A stretch of DNA of 64,000 nucleotides from Nonomuraea rubra (GCF_014207985.1 NZ_JACHMI010000001.1:10027001-10091000); one strand, 5' to 3'; shown: positions 15,987-25,222, numbered from the stretch's first letter. The notes: generated from the letters alone by a model not told the origin. Translations and numbers: made by a program.

Positions 15987-16945
15987 TGCTCTGGTTCATC
16001 CTCCGGCGCTGCGGATCGGCCGTGCTCGTGCTGTTCCTGTCCAGCGTCCTGATCTTCCTGGGGATCCGGGCGCTGCCCGGTGACCCGGCCTCGGTCATGG
16101 CCGGCCAGGAGGCCTCGCCGGCCGCGATCGAGGCCATCCGCAAGGAGTTCGGCCTGGACAAGCCGCTGCCCGCGCAGTACGTGGACTACGTCGGCCAGAC
16201 CCTCACCGGCAACTTCGGCCGCTCGACCCAGGACCAGATCCCCGTGGCCGACATCCTGGCCGAGCGGCTGCCGGTGACGCTGGAGCTGTCGCTGCTGGCC
16301 ATGCTGGTCGCGATCGTCGTCGGCGTGGGGGCGGGCATCGTGGCCGCCGTCCGCCGCGGCAGGTTCGCCGACTACGTGGCCACCGGCTTCGGCCTGGCCG
16401 GGCTGTCGGTGCCGCACTTCTGGCTGGGCCTGCTCGGCATCCTGCTGTTCGCCGTCACCTGGCGCGTGCTGCCGGCCTCCGGGTACGTCCCGTTCACCGA
16501 GGACCCGGCCGCGAACCTGCAGCGCATGATCCTGCCGGCCCTGGTGCTCGGCACCGGCTTCGCGGCGATCCTGATGCGGCAGACCCGCTCGGCCATGCTG
16601 GGCGCGCTGTCGGCCGACTACGTCAGGACGGCCAGGTCCAAGGGCCTGTCCGAGGCCAAGGTGGTGGGCGCGCACGCGCTGCGCAACAGCCTGACGACCG
16701 TGGTGACCGTGCTCGGCCTGCAGCTCGGCGCGCTCATCAGCGGCGCCGTGGTGACCGAGCAGATCTTCGTCATCCCCGGCTTCGGCAAGCTCACCGTGGA
16801 CGCGGTGCTGACCAGGAACTATCCCGTCATCCAGGCGGTCGTGCTGGTCACGGTCATCGGCTACGTGCTGGTGAACCTGCTGGTCGACATCGCCTACGCC
16901 TTCCTCAACCCCCGGATCCGGCTGTCGGGAGGCGCCCGTGACTAG
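15986..16945 (+). CDS. Dipeptide/oligopeptide ABC permease, DppB type
   Basis: 319 aa with six predicted membrane helices. The N-terminus MLWFILRRCGSAVLVLFLSSVLIFL and RALPGDPA are characteristic of DppB/OppB. The cytoplasmic EAA loop is YVRTARSKGLSEAKVVGAHA, for ATPase contact. ATG overlaps the upstream TGA as TGATG, so translation is coupled to the binding-protein gene. It pairs with the DppC-type permease that overlaps its end by 8 bp. Confidence 0.94.
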   Translation: MLWFILRRCGSAVLVLFLSSVLIFLGIRALPGDPASVMAGQEASPAAIEAIRKEFGLDKPLPAQYVDYVGQTLTGNFGRSTQDQIPVADILAERLPVTLELSLLAMLVAIVVGVGAGIVAAVRRGRFADYVATGFGLAGLSVPHFWLGLLGILLFAVTWRVLPASGYVPFTEDPAANLQRMILPALVLGTGFAAILMRQTRSAMLGALSADYVRTARSKGLSEAKVVGAHALRNSLTTVVTVLGLQLGALISGAVVTEQIFVIPGFGKLTVDAVLTRNYPVIQAVVLVTVIGYVLVNLLVDIAYAFLNPRIRLSGGARD

Positions 16946-17765
16946 GCACTGGCGACGTTTCAGGCGCCGGCCGATGCCGATGGCGGGCCTGGTGCTGGTG
17001 GTCGCGTTCGTCCTGCTGGCCCTGATCGGCCCGCTGGTGACCGGCGACCCCGCGGCACAGGACTACCTGGCGACGCTGGCTCCCCCGTCGGGCGCGCACC
17101 CGATGGGCACCGACGACCTGGGCCGGGACGCCTTCGCCAGGATCGCGCACGGCGCCCAGGTGTCGTTGCAGGCGGGCGTGCTGTCCACGCTGCTGGCGAT
17201 GGTGGTCGGCATCCCGATCGGGCTGGTCGCCGGCTTCTACCGGCGCTGGCTGGACCCGATCGTGATGCGGCTGGTGGACGTGACGCTGGCGTTCCCGTTC
17301 CTGGTGTTCGCGGTCGGCCTGGCGGCGATCATCGGGCCCTCATTGAAGGGCGTCGTGCTGGCGCTGGGCTTCTCCCAGCTCCCGGCGATCATCCGGATCA
17401 CCCGCGGCGAGGTGCTGGCGGTCAGGGAGATGGACTACGTGGCCGCGGCCATCGCCGACGGCGCGGGCGACGGGCACATCATCTTCCGCTACGTGCTGCC
17501 GAACTGCGCCAGCCCGCTCATCGTGCAGGCCACGGTGGCGATCCCGGCGGCGATCATCGGCGAGTCCACGCTGTCGTTCCTGGGTCTGGGCGTGCAGCCG
17601 CCGACGCCGTCGTGGGGCGTGATGCTGACGACCGCGCAGCAGTACCTGAGCGACGCGCCGTGGCTGGCCATCTGGCCCGGGCTGATGATCGCCCTGGCCA
17701 CGCTCGGCTTCAACCTGCTGGGCGACGGGCTGCGCGACGTACTGGACCCGAGGAGCCACCGATGA
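16938..17765 (+). CDS. Dipeptide/oligopeptide ABC permease, DppC type
   Basis: 275 aa, GTG start. The short cytoplasmic N-tail precedes a first helix (MAGLVLVVAFVLLALIGPLV), then the DppC-type periplasmic motif HPMGTDDLGRDAFARIAHGA. The EAA loop is MDYVAAAIADGAGDGHIIFRYVLPNC. The C-terminal SFLGLGVQPPTPSWGVML is highly typical of the family. It overlaps the DppB start region by 8 bp and abuts the first ATPase gene (ATGA overlap). Confidence 0.94.
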   Translation: MTRHWRRFRRRPMPMAGLVLVVAFVLLALIGPLVTGDPAAQDYLATLAPPSGAHPMGTDDLGRDAFARIAHGAQVSLQAGVLSTLLAMVVGIPIGLVAGFYRRWLDPIVMRLVDVTLAFPFLVFAVGLAAIIGPSLKGVVLALGFSQLPAIIRITRGEVLAVREMDYVAAAIADGAGDGHIIFRYVLPNCASPLIVQATVAIPAAIIGESTLSFLGLGVQPPTPSWGVMLTTAQQYLSDAPWLAIWPGLMIALATLGFNLLGDGLRDVLDPRSHR

Positions 17766-18727
17766 GCCTGCTGGAGATCACCGACCTCAAGGTCGGCTTC
17801 GACACCGAGGACGGCCACGTCCAGGCGGTCAGGAACATCTCGCTCACCCTGGACGAGGGCGAGATCCTCGCGCTGTGCGGGGAGTCGGGCTGCGGCAAGT
17901 CGGTCACCGCGATGTCCATCCCCCGGCTGCTGCCGCCCGACACGACGCGGCTGTCCGGCTCGATCAAGCTGGACGGCCGCGAGCTGACCACGCTGCCCGA
18001 GCCGGAGATGCGGCAGGTACGCGGCAAGACCGTCTCGGTCGTCTTCCAGGAGCCGATGACCTCGCTGAACCCGTCGTTCACGGTCGGGTACCAGATCACC
18101 GAGGTGCTGCGCCGGCACGAGAAGCTGTCGCGGCAGGCCGCCGCCAAGCGGGCCGTCGAGCTGCTGGAGCTGGTCGGCATCCCGGCGCCGGTGCGCCGGA
18201 TGAAGGAGTACCCGCACCAGCTCTCCGGCGGCATGCGGCAGCGCGTGATGATCGCCATCGCCGTGGCCTGCTCGCCGCGGGTGCTGATCGCCGACGAGCC
18301 CACCACGGCGCTCGACGTGACGATCCAGGCGGGCGTGCTGGACGTCTTCCGCGACCTGCGCGACCGGCTCGGCACCGCGATCATCCTGATCACGCACGAT
18401 CTGGGCGTGGTGGCCGACATCGCCGACAGGGCCATGGTCATGTACGCGGGCCGCGCCGTCGAGCAGGCCCCGGTGGCCGAGCTGTTCGCGAACCCGCGGC
18501 ACCCGTACACGCTGGGCCTGATGAAGGCCCTGCCCTCCGCCGCCGTGAACGGCCGCCTGGCGGAGATCCCCGGCATGGTGCCCTCGCCGCTGTCGGACCC
18601 GGACGAGTGCGCCTTCCACGACCGCTGCCGGTTCGCCCAGGCGGACTGCCGGGCGTCCAGGCCCCTGCTCGAACGCCAGGCCGAAGACCACCTGGCGGCC
18701 TGCTTCCACCCCGGAGGTCAGTCGTGA
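17762..18727 (+). CDS. Oligopeptide ABC ATPase, DppD type
   Basis: 321 aa. Walker A GESGCGKS is near residue 40, Q-loop FQEPMTSLNPSF, signature LSGGMRQRVMIA and Walker B VLIADEPTTALD. The C-terminal oligopeptide-transporter extension has HPYTLGLMKALPS and a Cys cluster (ECAFHDRCRFAQADC) that binds an iron-sulphur cluster in homologues. It is coupled to DppC by an ATGA overlap and to the next ATPase by a GTGA overlap. Confidence 0.94.
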   Translation: MSLLEITDLKVGFDTEDGHVQAVRNISLTLDEGEILALCGESGCGKSVTAMSIPRLLPPDTTRLSGSIKLDGRELTTLPEPEMRQVRGKTVSVVFQEPMTSLNPSFTVGYQITEVLRRHEKLSRQAAAKRAVELLELVGIPAPVRRMKEYPHQLSGGMRQRVMIAIAVACSPRVLIADEPTTALDVTIQAGVLDVFRDLRDRLGTAIILITHDLGVVADIADRAMVMYAGRAVEQAPVAELFANPRHPYTLGLMKALPSAAVNGRLAEIPGMVPSPLSDPDECAFHDRCRFAQADCRASRPLLERQAEDHLAACFHPGGQS

Positions 18728-19686
18728 TCCTGCGGATCGACAACCTGGTCAAGCACTACGGCCCCGTGCGGGCCGTGGACGGCCTGTCGCTGGAGATCGG
18801 CGAGGGCGAGGTGCTCGGCCTGGTCGGCGAGTCGGGCAGCGGCAAGTCCACGGTCGGCAAGTGCGTGCTGCGCCTGACCGAGCCGACCGCGGGCTCGATC
18901 GAGCTGGGCGGCAAGGACATCACCCACCTGTCGCGCCGGGCCATGCGCCCGCTGCGCAGGGACGTGCACATGGTCTTCCAGGACCCGTTCTCCTCGCTCA
19001 ACCCGCGCTTCACGATCGAGCGGATCGTGGCCGAGCCGCTGCTGCGGCACAAGGTCACCGACCGGCGCGAGGTCGCGAACCGGGTGGCGGCGATGCTGGA
19101 GAAGGTCGGGCTGCGCCAGGAGATGCGCAAGCGGTTCCCGCACGAGCTGTCCGGCGGGCAGCGGCAGCGGGTGGGGCTGGCCAGGGCGCTGATCCTGGAG
19201 CCCAAGCTGGTCGTGGCGGACGAGCCGGTGTCGGCCCTGGACGTGTCCGTGCAGGCGTCGGTGCTCAACCTGATCACCGACCTGCAGCGGGACATGGGGT
19301 TCTCGTGCCTGTTCATCACCCATGACCTGTCGGTCGTGGAGTTCCTGGCCGACCGGATCGCCGTCATGTACCTGGGCAGGATCGTGGAGTCCGGGCCGAC
19401 GGCCGAGATCTTCGCGGGGCCGCGGCACCCGTACACGCAGGCCCTGCTGTCGGCGGCGCCGGTGGCGGACCCGGCCAGGCAGCGGGAGCGGCGCAGGATC
19501 GTGCTCGGCGGCGACGTGCCGAGCACGATCGACCCGCCGCCCGGCTGCCGCTTCCACACGCGGTGCCCGCTCGCCTACGACGAGTGCCGCACCTCCGAGC
19601 CTCTTTTGAACGACCCGCGTGGCAGCGGTCACCCCGCCGCGTGCCACCTGGTAACGGCGGACCGCGTCCCCGACGCGGCCAAGTAA
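18724..19686 (+). CDS. Oligopeptide ABC ATPase, DppF type
   Basis: 320 aa, GTG start overlapping the DppD stop. Walker A is GESGSGKST, Q-loop FQDPFSSLNPRF, signature LSGGQRQRVGLA and Walker B LVVADEPVSALD. The C-terminus carries HPYTQALLSAAPV and a Cys cluster (GCRFHTRCPLAYDEC). It is the second nucleotide-binding subunit of the peptide importer. The gamma-glutamyltranspeptidase gene starts 9 bp after the stop. Confidence 0.94.
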   Translation: MILRIDNLVKHYGPVRAVDGLSLEIGEGEVLGLVGESGSGKSTVGKCVLRLTEPTAGSIELGGKDITHLSRRAMRPLRRDVHMVFQDPFSSLNPRFTIERIVAEPLLRHKVTDRREVANRVAAMLEKVGLRQEMRKRFPHELSGGQRQRVGLARALILEPKLVVADEPVSALDVSVQASVLNLITDLQRDMGFSCLFITHDLSVVEFLADRIAVMYLGRIVESGPTAEIFAGPRHPYTQALLSAAPVADPARQRERRRIVLGGDVPSTIDPPPGCRFHTRCPLAYDECRTSEPLLNDPRGSGHPAACHLVTADRVPDAAK

Positions 19687-19695
19687 GGAGAAAAC

Positions 19696-21516
19696 TTGTT
19701 CACCACCAGGCCCGAGCTGTCGGGCGACTTCGGCATGGTCGCCAGCACGCACTGGCTGGCCTCCGCCACCGGCATGGGCGTCCTGGAGCGCGGCGGCAAC
19801 GCGTTCGACGCCGCGGTGGCGGCCGGGTTCGTGCTGCAGGTCGCCGAGCCGCACCTGAACGGCCCCGGCGGCGAGGTGCCGATCCTGTTGTGGAGCGAGG
19901 CCGAGCAGAAGGTGTCGGTCGTGTGCGGTCAGGGCGTGGCCCCCGCCGCGGCCACCATCGAGCGCTTCGCCGAGCTGGGCCTGGACGTCGTGCCCGGCAC
20001 CGGGCTGCTCGCGGCGACCGTGCCGGGAGCGTTCGGCGGCTGGATTCTGATGCTGGAGCGCTGGGGCACCTGGTCGCTGGCCGACGTGCTGGCGCCGGCG
20101 ATCCACTACGCCGAGCACGGCGTGCCGGTGCTGGAGCGCATCTCGGCCACGATCGGCTCGGTCGAGGAGCTGTTCAGGCAGGACTGGCCGACGTCGGCGG
20201 CCACCTGGCTGCCGGATGGGAACGTTCCGAAACCCGGCTCGAAGCTGGCCAACCCCGTGCTGGCCGCCACCTACCGCCGGGTGGTCGCCGAGGCCGAGGC
20301 CGCGTCGAGCACCCGCGAGGGGCAGCTCGCCGCCGCCAGGAAGGCCTGGTACGAGGGCTTCGTGGCCGAGGCGATCGCCGAGTTCAGCGCGACGACGGCC
20401 TGGCGCGACAGCTCGGGCGAGGTGCACGGCGGCCTGCTCACGGGCGACGACCTGGCGGGCTGGTCGGCCTCGGTGGAGGAGCCGCTGACCTACGACTACC
20501 GGGGCTACACCGTGGCCAAGACCGGGCCGTGGGGCCAGGGCCCGGCGTTCCTGCAGCAGCTCGCCCTGCTCGACGGCTTCGACCTGGACGGCATGGACTT
20601 CCTCGGCGCCGACTACCTGCACACGGTGACGGAGGCCGCCAAGCTGGCCTTCGCCGACCGCGAGGCCTGGTACGGCGACACCGACGTGCCCATGGCCGAC
20701 CTGCTCAGCCCGGCCTACAACGCCGAGCGGCGGCGGCTGATCGGCGACCGGGCGAGCCTGGAGCTGCGGCCGGGCGCTCCCGGCGGCCGGGCCCCCCGGC
20801 TGCCCGTCTTCCCCGACCCGGGCACGGCCAGCGACGCGCCCGGCCTCTCCGGCGCCCGCAAGCCGCAGGGGGTCGGCGAGCCGACAGTCGGAAAGGGCGT
20901 CGGCGAGCCCACGGTCTCCCGCGACGGCATGGTCAAGGGCGACACCTGCCACGTGGACGTCGTGGACCGCTTCGGCAACATGGTGTCGGCCACCCCCAGC
21001 GGCGGCTGGCTGCAGAGCTCCCCCACCATCCCGAGCCTGGGTTTCTGCCTGGGCACCCGGGCCCAGATGTTCTGGCTGCAGGAGGGCGTGGCCACCGCGC
21101 TGCGGCCCAGCGCGCGCCCGCGTACGACGCTGTCGCCGTCGTTCGCGCTCAGGGACGGCAAGCCGTGGCTGGCGTTCGGCACCCCGGGCGGCGACCAGCA
21201 GGACCAGTGGAGCCTGAACTTCTTCCTCGCGGTCGTCCACGGCAGGCTGAACCTCCAGGAGGCCATCGACGCCCCCATGTTCCACTCCGAGCACTTCCCC
21301 AGCTCGTTCTTCCCGCGCGGCTCCCGCCCCGGCGTCATGCACGTCGAGGACCGGGTGGACGCGGGCGTCATCGCGGAGCTGCGGCGGCGCGGGCACGAGG
21401 TCGAGGTACAGGACTCGTGGTCGCTCGGCCGGCTGAGCGCGGTCGCCCGTGACGGCGCCTTCCTCAAGGCCGCCGCCAACCCGCGTGGCGCCCAGGGCTA
21501 CGCTGCCGGCCGATGA
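19696..21516 (+). CDS. Gamma-glutamyltranspeptidase family protein
   Basis: 606 aa, N-terminal-nucleophile hydrolase of the GGT family, which cleaves or transfers gamma-glutamyl groups from glutathione-like peptides. Visible are ASTHWLASATGMGVLERGGNAFDAAVAAGFVLQV at the start, EPHLNGPGGE, and the processing site GDTCHVDVVDRFGNMVSAT, whose Thr would become the nucleophile. No signal peptide is seen, so it is probably cytosolic and acts on imported peptides. TTG 19696 is well supported by AGGAG five bases upstream. The insert before the processing site (about residues 355-415) is Pro/Gly-rich with two copies of VGEPTV. Confidence 0.9.
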   Translation: MFTTRPELSGDFGMVASTHWLASATGMGVLERGGNAFDAAVAAGFVLQVAEPHLNGPGGEVPILLWSEAEQKVSVVCGQGVAPAAATIERFAELGLDVVPGTGLLAATVPGAFGGWILMLERWGTWSLADVLAPAIHYAEHGVPVLERISATIGSVEELFRQDWPTSAATWLPDGNVPKPGSKLANPVLAATYRRVVAEAEAASSTREGQLAAARKAWYEGFVAEAIAEFSATTAWRDSSGEVHGGLLTGDDLAGWSASVEEPLTYDYRGYTVAKTGPWGQGPAFLQQLALLDGFDLDGMDFLGADYLHTVTEAAKLAFADREAWYGDTDVPMADLLSPAYNAERRRLIGDRASLELRPGAPGGRAPRLPVFPDPGTASDAPGLSGARKPQGVGEPTVGKGVGEPTVSRDGMVKGDTCHVDVVDRFGNMVSATPSGGWLQSSPTIPSLGFCLGTRAQMFWLQEGVATALRPSARPRTTLSPSFALRDGKPWLAFGTPGGDQQDQWSLNFFLAVVHGRLNLQEAIDAPMFHSEHFPSSFFPRGSRPGVMHVEDRVDAGVIAELRRRGHEVEVQDSWSLGRLSAVARDGAFLKAAANPRGAQGYAAGR

Positions 21517-22253
21517 CCGACCTGCTCTTCCTGCTCGGTGCCGGCCTGCTGGCCGGTGTGGTGAACGCCCTGGCGGGCGGGGGGACGCTCATCTCGTTCC
21601 CCGCCCTCCTGGCGCTGGGTTACCCGGGCCTGACCGCCACCGTCACGAACGCGGTGGCGTTGTGGCCCGGCTATCTGGGGGGTGTGCTCGGCTACCGGGC
21701 CGAGCTGAAGGGGCAGCGGCGCAGGGCCACGCTGCTGTCGATCACCGCGGTGCTGGGGGCCTGCGTGGGCAGCTCGCTGCTGCTGCTCACTCCGGGCAAG
21801 CTGTTCGAGTCGATGGTGCCGTGGCTGGTGGCCTTCGCCAGCCTCGCCCTGCTCGCGCAGCCGTGGCTGCGCAAGCTCATCGGCGGGGAGGCCGATGAGC
21901 GGACCAGCCCCATGGTGTACGCCGGGGTGTTCGCCGGCGGGTGCTACGGCGCCTACTTCAACGGCGGCATGGGCGTGGTGCTGCTGACCGTGCTCGGCCT
22001 GTTCCTGCACGACAACCTGCATCGCGTCAACGCCGTGCGGGCCGTGCTCTCGCTGGTCGTCAGCTCGGTCTCGGTCGTCGCGTTCTCCCTGTTCGGGCCC
22101 GTGGAGTGGCGGGCCGCGGCGGTGATCGCGCCGGCCAGCCTGGCAGGCGGGTTCCTCGGCACGCGGCTGGCCAGGCTGATGCCCGCCAAGGTGCTCAGGG
22201 GCGTGGTCGTCGCGTTCGGCCTGGGGGTGGCCGTCGCGCTGGCCCTGCACTAG
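21513..22253 (+). CDS. TauE/SafE family membrane permease
   Basis: 246 aa with about seven to eight membrane helices. The N-terminal GAGLLAGVVNALAGGGTLISFPALLALG is the TauE/SafE (DUF81) signature; a second half repeats it with YGAYFNGGMGVVLL. The family moves sulphite, sulphonates or other small organic anions. It overlaps the GGT stop (ATGA), and its TAG stop overlaps the TAG of the opposing ligase gene in CTAG. As last gene of the peptide operon it may export a product of peptide breakdown, possibly sulphur-containing; this is inference. Confidence 0.9.
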   Translation: MTDLLFLLGAGLLAGVVNALAGGGTLISFPALLALGYPGLTATVTNAVALWPGYLGGVLGYRAELKGQRRRATLLSITAVLGACVGSSLLLLTPGKLFESMVPWLVAFASLALLAQPWLRKLIGGEADERTSPMVYAGVFAGGCYGAYFNGGMGVVLLTVLGLFLHDNLHRVNAVRAVLSLVVSSVSVVAFSLFGPVEWRAAAVIAPASLAGGFLGTRLARLMPAKVLRGVVVAFGLGVAVALALH

Positions 22254-23335
22254 GCGACGGTGGCCTCGATGAGGTCGTCCACCACCTCTTCGAGGGCGTT
22301 CCCCCTCGCGTACGCCCGCCGCTGCCGCGTGGCCCCCGACCCCTTGCGCAGCAGCCGGTCGAGGCCCTCCTGGATGAACGTCAGGTCGCCGGCCTCGGCC
22401 AGCGCCGGGCGTACGTGCTCCAGGAGGCGCCCGGCCAGCACCGCGGCGGGCACGAGGGTGCCGTGCCGTACGTCGAGGCTGTCGCCCTGCAGCCCGTCGC
22501 GGGCGGCCCGCCAGTAGGCGGCGCGCAGCACCTCGGCGGGCACGGGCAGGCCGCGGTCGCCGCGCGCGACGGCGGCCAGCGCGGTGACCACCAGCCCGCG
22601 GATGAGCCCGATCAGGGTGAGGCTGTCGGCCACGTCGAGCGGCACGTCGGCCACCCTGATCTCCACGGTGGGCAGGCGGGACGACGGGCGCGTGTCCCAG
22701 TAGACGGTCTTGGCGTCGAGCAGCGCGCCCGACTCCGCCAGCGCCCGCAGGGCCAGCTCGTACGCCCCGAACGACGGGAAGAACGGGGGCGCGCCGGAGA
22801 CCGGCCACCGCCCCCAGCTGATCACCCTCCAGGAGGCGTACCCGGTGTCGCGGCCCACGAAGAACGGCGAGTTGGCGGCCAGCGCGATCAGCGTCGGTAA
22901 CCAGGGCCGCAGGTGGTTGCCCACGTAGACGGCGTGCTCGGCGTCGGGCACGTCCACGTGCACGTGCAGGGCGCAGATGCTGATCTCGTCCTGCAGCGCG
23001 CGGTAGAGCGTGCGGCCCTGGTGGTAGCGGTCGTCGTCGGTGAGCGGCGGCGGCATGACGTTGCCGAGCACGGGGATGCCGCTGGCGACGACGGCCAGGC
23101 CGCACGAGCGGGCGGCGCCCGCCACCTCCTTGCGGGCCGCGCGCAGTTGCGAGCCGAGCTCGCTCAGGTCGGCGGAGGGCGGCGTACGGGCCTCCACCTG
23201 GAATCGGGTGATTTCTTGTACCACGTCGAGCATGTCCGTCGCGGCGGCCAGAACCTCGGCCGCCCGGGGAGCCACGTGGCGGGTGCGGGGATCGACGATG
23301 AGGTACTCCTCCTCGATCCCGATGAGCGGAACCAT
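22250..23335 (-). CDS. YbdK-type carboxylate-amine ligase (GCS2 glutamate-cysteine ligase family)
   Basis: 361 aa. The N-terminus GIEEEYLIVDPRTR is the GCS2 family start motif with metal-binding Glu residues. Other family segments are FQVEARTPPSADLSELG, ALHVHVDVPDAEHAVYVGNHLRPWLP and the C-terminal arginine-rich helix. YbdK has weak glutamate-cysteine ligase activity; actinobacterial paralogues act in various peptide-bond-forming pathways, so the substrate is open. ATG 23335 is chosen (GAGG eight bases upstream) over GTG 23341. It runs convergent to the GGT/TauE operon with overlapping stop codons. Confidence 0.88.
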   Translation of the reverse strand: MVPLIGIEEEYLIVDPRTRHVAPRAAEVLAAATDMLDVVQEITRFQVEARTPPSADLSELGSQLRAARKEVAGAARSCGLAVVASGIPVLGNVMPPPLTDDDRYHQGRTLYRALQDEISICALHVHVDVPDAEHAVYVGNHLRPWLPTLIALAANSPFFVGRDTGYASWRVISWGRWPVSGAPPFFPSFGAYELALRALAESGALLDAKTVYWDTRPSSRLPTVEIRVADVPLDVADSLTLIGLIRGLVVTALAAVARGDRGLPVPAEVLRAAYWRAARDGLQGDSLDVRHGTLVPAAVLAGRLLEHVRPALAEAGDLTFIQEGLDRLLRKGSGATRQRRAYARGNALEEVVDDLIEATVA

Positions 23336-23393
23336 GCCCACACCTCGCTGGGGAGTCCAACCCTCCGTAGGGAGTTGTGCCCCTACCTCACCC

Positions 23394-23407
23394 CCGGGAA
23401 AACCCGG
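23394..23407 (-). terminator. Small hairpin after the dipeptidase gene
   Basis: CCGGG-AAAA-CCCGG forms a 5-bp stem with a 4-nt loop, starting 4 bp downstream of the dipeptidase stop on the minus strand. There is no U-run, so it is at best a weak terminator or pause site before the ligase gene. Confidence 0.35.
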
Positions 23408-23410
23408 TTG

Positions 23411-24061
23411 TCAGAGGGTGAACTCCACGGGGCCGTAGAGTGCGTGCGCGGCGCGGGTGGTCATCGCCCAGTAACGGTCGCCGTACGACCAGTGCCACCA
23501 CTCGGTGGGGTAGTTGACCAGGCCGGCGGGCTCCAGCGCGGCGGCGAGCAGCTTGCGGTGGGCGCGGGCGTCGTCGGAGATGTTCGGGGCGGCGGTGTAG
23601 CAGGCGCCGGAGCTCTGCTCCGGGTTGTCGTTGACCTCGGTGCCCATGTCGTACTCGGTGCCGTCGGGGGCGCACAGGGTCAGGTCCACGGCGGCGCCTG
23701 CGGTGTGCGGGGCCACCTCGACCGGGGAGACGTAGCGGCTGGCCGCGACGTACGACTCCTCGGCCGTCAGCCCGGTGAGCGTGGCGCGGTACTCGTCGAA
23801 GATGCGGCGCTGGGTGGCGACGGGGCGGTACCCCTCGACGATCAGCAGGTGGTAGCCGTCGGGCAACAGGCTCTCCGCGTGCTCCAGGCGCCGCAGCACG
23901 CCGGCGCGCAGGTGTGCGTAGGCGCCCTGCTCGTCGGCCATGCGCCGGTCCACGCGCAGCCGCCCGCGCACGTCCGCGAGCGGTTCGCCGCTCTCCTTCG
24001 CCGGGATCGAGGTCACGCGGGGGTCCGAGATCAGCACGACCTCGTTCGGGGACTGCCACAT
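23411..24061 (-). CDS. M15-family D-Ala-D-Ala dipeptidase (VanX/DdpX-like)
   Basis: 216 aa zinc peptidase. The metal site is visible as SPVEVAPHTAGAAVDLTL (His and Asp ligands) and EWWHWSYGDRYWA (catalytic Glu and third His ligand); LIVEGYRPVATQRRIF carries the conserved Arg. The family hydrolyses D-Ala-D-Ala, in glycopeptide resistance (VanX) or for dipeptide salvage (DdpX). No vanH or vanA gene is nearby, so salvage is more likely. ATG 24061 is used; TTG 24067 is possible. It follows the ROK regulator with a gap of only about 12 bp, so they are co-transcribed. Confidence 0.9.
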   Translation of the reverse strand: MWQSPNEVVLISDPRVTSIPAKESGEPLADVRGRLRVDRRMADEQGAYAHLRAGVLRRLEHAESLLPDGYHLLIVEGYRPVATQRRIFDEYRATLTGLTAEESYVAASRYVSPVEVAPHTAGAAVDLTLCAPDGTEYDMGTEVNDNPEQSSGACYTAAPNISDDARAHRKLLAAALEPAGLVNYPTEWWHWSYGDRYWAMTTRAAHALYGPVEFTL

Positions 24062-24073
24062 GGGCAAGAATTC

Positions 24074-25222
24074 TCACACAGTGTCGGAGAAGACCTGCTC
24101 CCGGGCCTGTTCCAGGGCGGCCACCAGGGCGCCGCGCAGCACCGGGTTGCCCGCGACCCTGGTCGTGACGACGGTCGGGCGGCTCGGGCACACCCTGGCC
24201 ACGGCCTCCTGCACCTTGGCCGCCAGCCGCTCGCCGCCAGCCCGGCCGATGTCGCCGCTCAGCACGATGAGGCCGGGGTCGAGCACGACCGTGACGGCCG
24301 CCGCGCCCAGGGCCAGCCGGGCCGCCACGGCGTCCAGGTACGCCTCGTCGCCGCCGCGTACCAGGTCGGGCACCGTGTGGCCGCTCACGCCGCGCTCGTC
24401 GGCGAGCCCGCGCAGCGCGTCGTGGCCCACCAGGCGCTGGAACGAGCCCGTCTGCGGCCGGGTGACGTCGGTGGGCAGCGGCTCGCCCGGGACGGGCAGC
24501 CAGCCGATCTCGCCGGCGCCGCCGGTGATGCCCCGGTGCAGCCTGCCGCCGAGCATGACGCCGAGGCCCTGGCCGACGCCCGCCCAGATGACCACGAAGT
24601 CGTCGTGGCCGACGGCGGCGCCGTGCCGGTGCTCGGCCAGGGCGACCAGGTTGACGTCGTTCTCGATGGTCACCGAGGCGCCGAGCGTCTCGCGCAGGCT
24701 GGCCAGCACGCCGACGTGCCAGGCCGGCAGGTCCACCGAGATGCGCACGTCGCCGGTGGCCGGGTCGACCACGCCTCTCGTGCCGATGACGAACGCCCGC
24801 AGTTGCGACAGGCTGACACTGGCGGCGTCGCACGCCCGCTGCACGGCGGCGTGCACCGCCTTGACCGGATCGCGCGCGTCGGAGGGGTTGACCGTGATCT
24901 CGACCACGACTCTGCCTGTGATGTCCGCCACACCGACGGTGAGGCTGTCGGGCAGGACCTCCAGGCCGGCGACGTACGCGCTCGACGGGACCACGGCGTA
25001 CAGGGCGGCGTGCGGCCCCCTGCCTCCCGCCCGCTCGCCCGCGACCTCCACGAGCCCCCGTTCCTCCAGGCGCGCGAGGAGCTGACCTGCGGTTACCTTG
25101 GAGAGCCCGGTCCGCTCACCGAGCTCGGCACGGGTGAGAGGACCGTCTCCGAGGAGCAGTTCGAGCGCGGCGCGGTCGTTCAACCGGCGCAGCAACCGGG
25201 GGGTTCCCGGGTCTCGGCTCAT
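24074..25222 (-). CDS. ROK-family transcriptional regulator 1
   Basis: 382 aa: a MarR-like winged helix at residues 10-75 (LNDRAALELLLGDGPLTRAEL, TGLSKVTAGQLLARLEERGLVEV) fused to a ROK sugar-kinase-like domain with IGTRGVVDPATGDVRIS, ENDVNLVAL and GGAGEIGWLPV. The CxCGxxGC zinc motif of sugar kinases is absent, as in many ROK regulators. The start has GAGAAGGG upstream. It is divergent from the sugar ABC operon, with a perfect AAGAAA-G-TTTCTT dyad between, so it probably represses that operon until a sugar binds. The closely related second ROK regulator closes the cluster. Confidence 0.92.
   Translation of the reverse strand: MSRDPGTPRLLRRLNDRAALELLLGDGPLTRAELGERTGLSKVTAGQLLARLEERGLVEVAGERAGGRGPHAALYAVVPSSAYVAGLEVLPDSLTVGVADITGRVVVEITVNPSDARDPVKAVHAAVQRACDAASVSLSQLRAFVIGTRGVVDPATGDVRISVDLPAWHVGVLASLRETLGASVTIENDVNLVALAEHRHGAAVGHDDFVVIWAGVGQGLGVMLGGRLHRGITGGAGEIGWLPVPGEPLPTDVTRPQTGSFQRLVGHDALRGLADERGVSGHTVPDLVRGGDEAYLDAVAARLALGAAAVTVVLDPGLIVLSGDIGRAGGERLAAKVQEAVARVCPSRPTVVTTRVAGNPVLRGALVAALEQAREQVFSDTV

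Noticed and set aside
23411..24061. Glycopeptide-resistance (van) cluster based on the VanX-like enzyme
   Set aside because: No D-lactate dehydrogenase (VanH), D-Ala-D-Lac ligase (VanA) or VanRS genes are nearby; the neighbours are catabolic.
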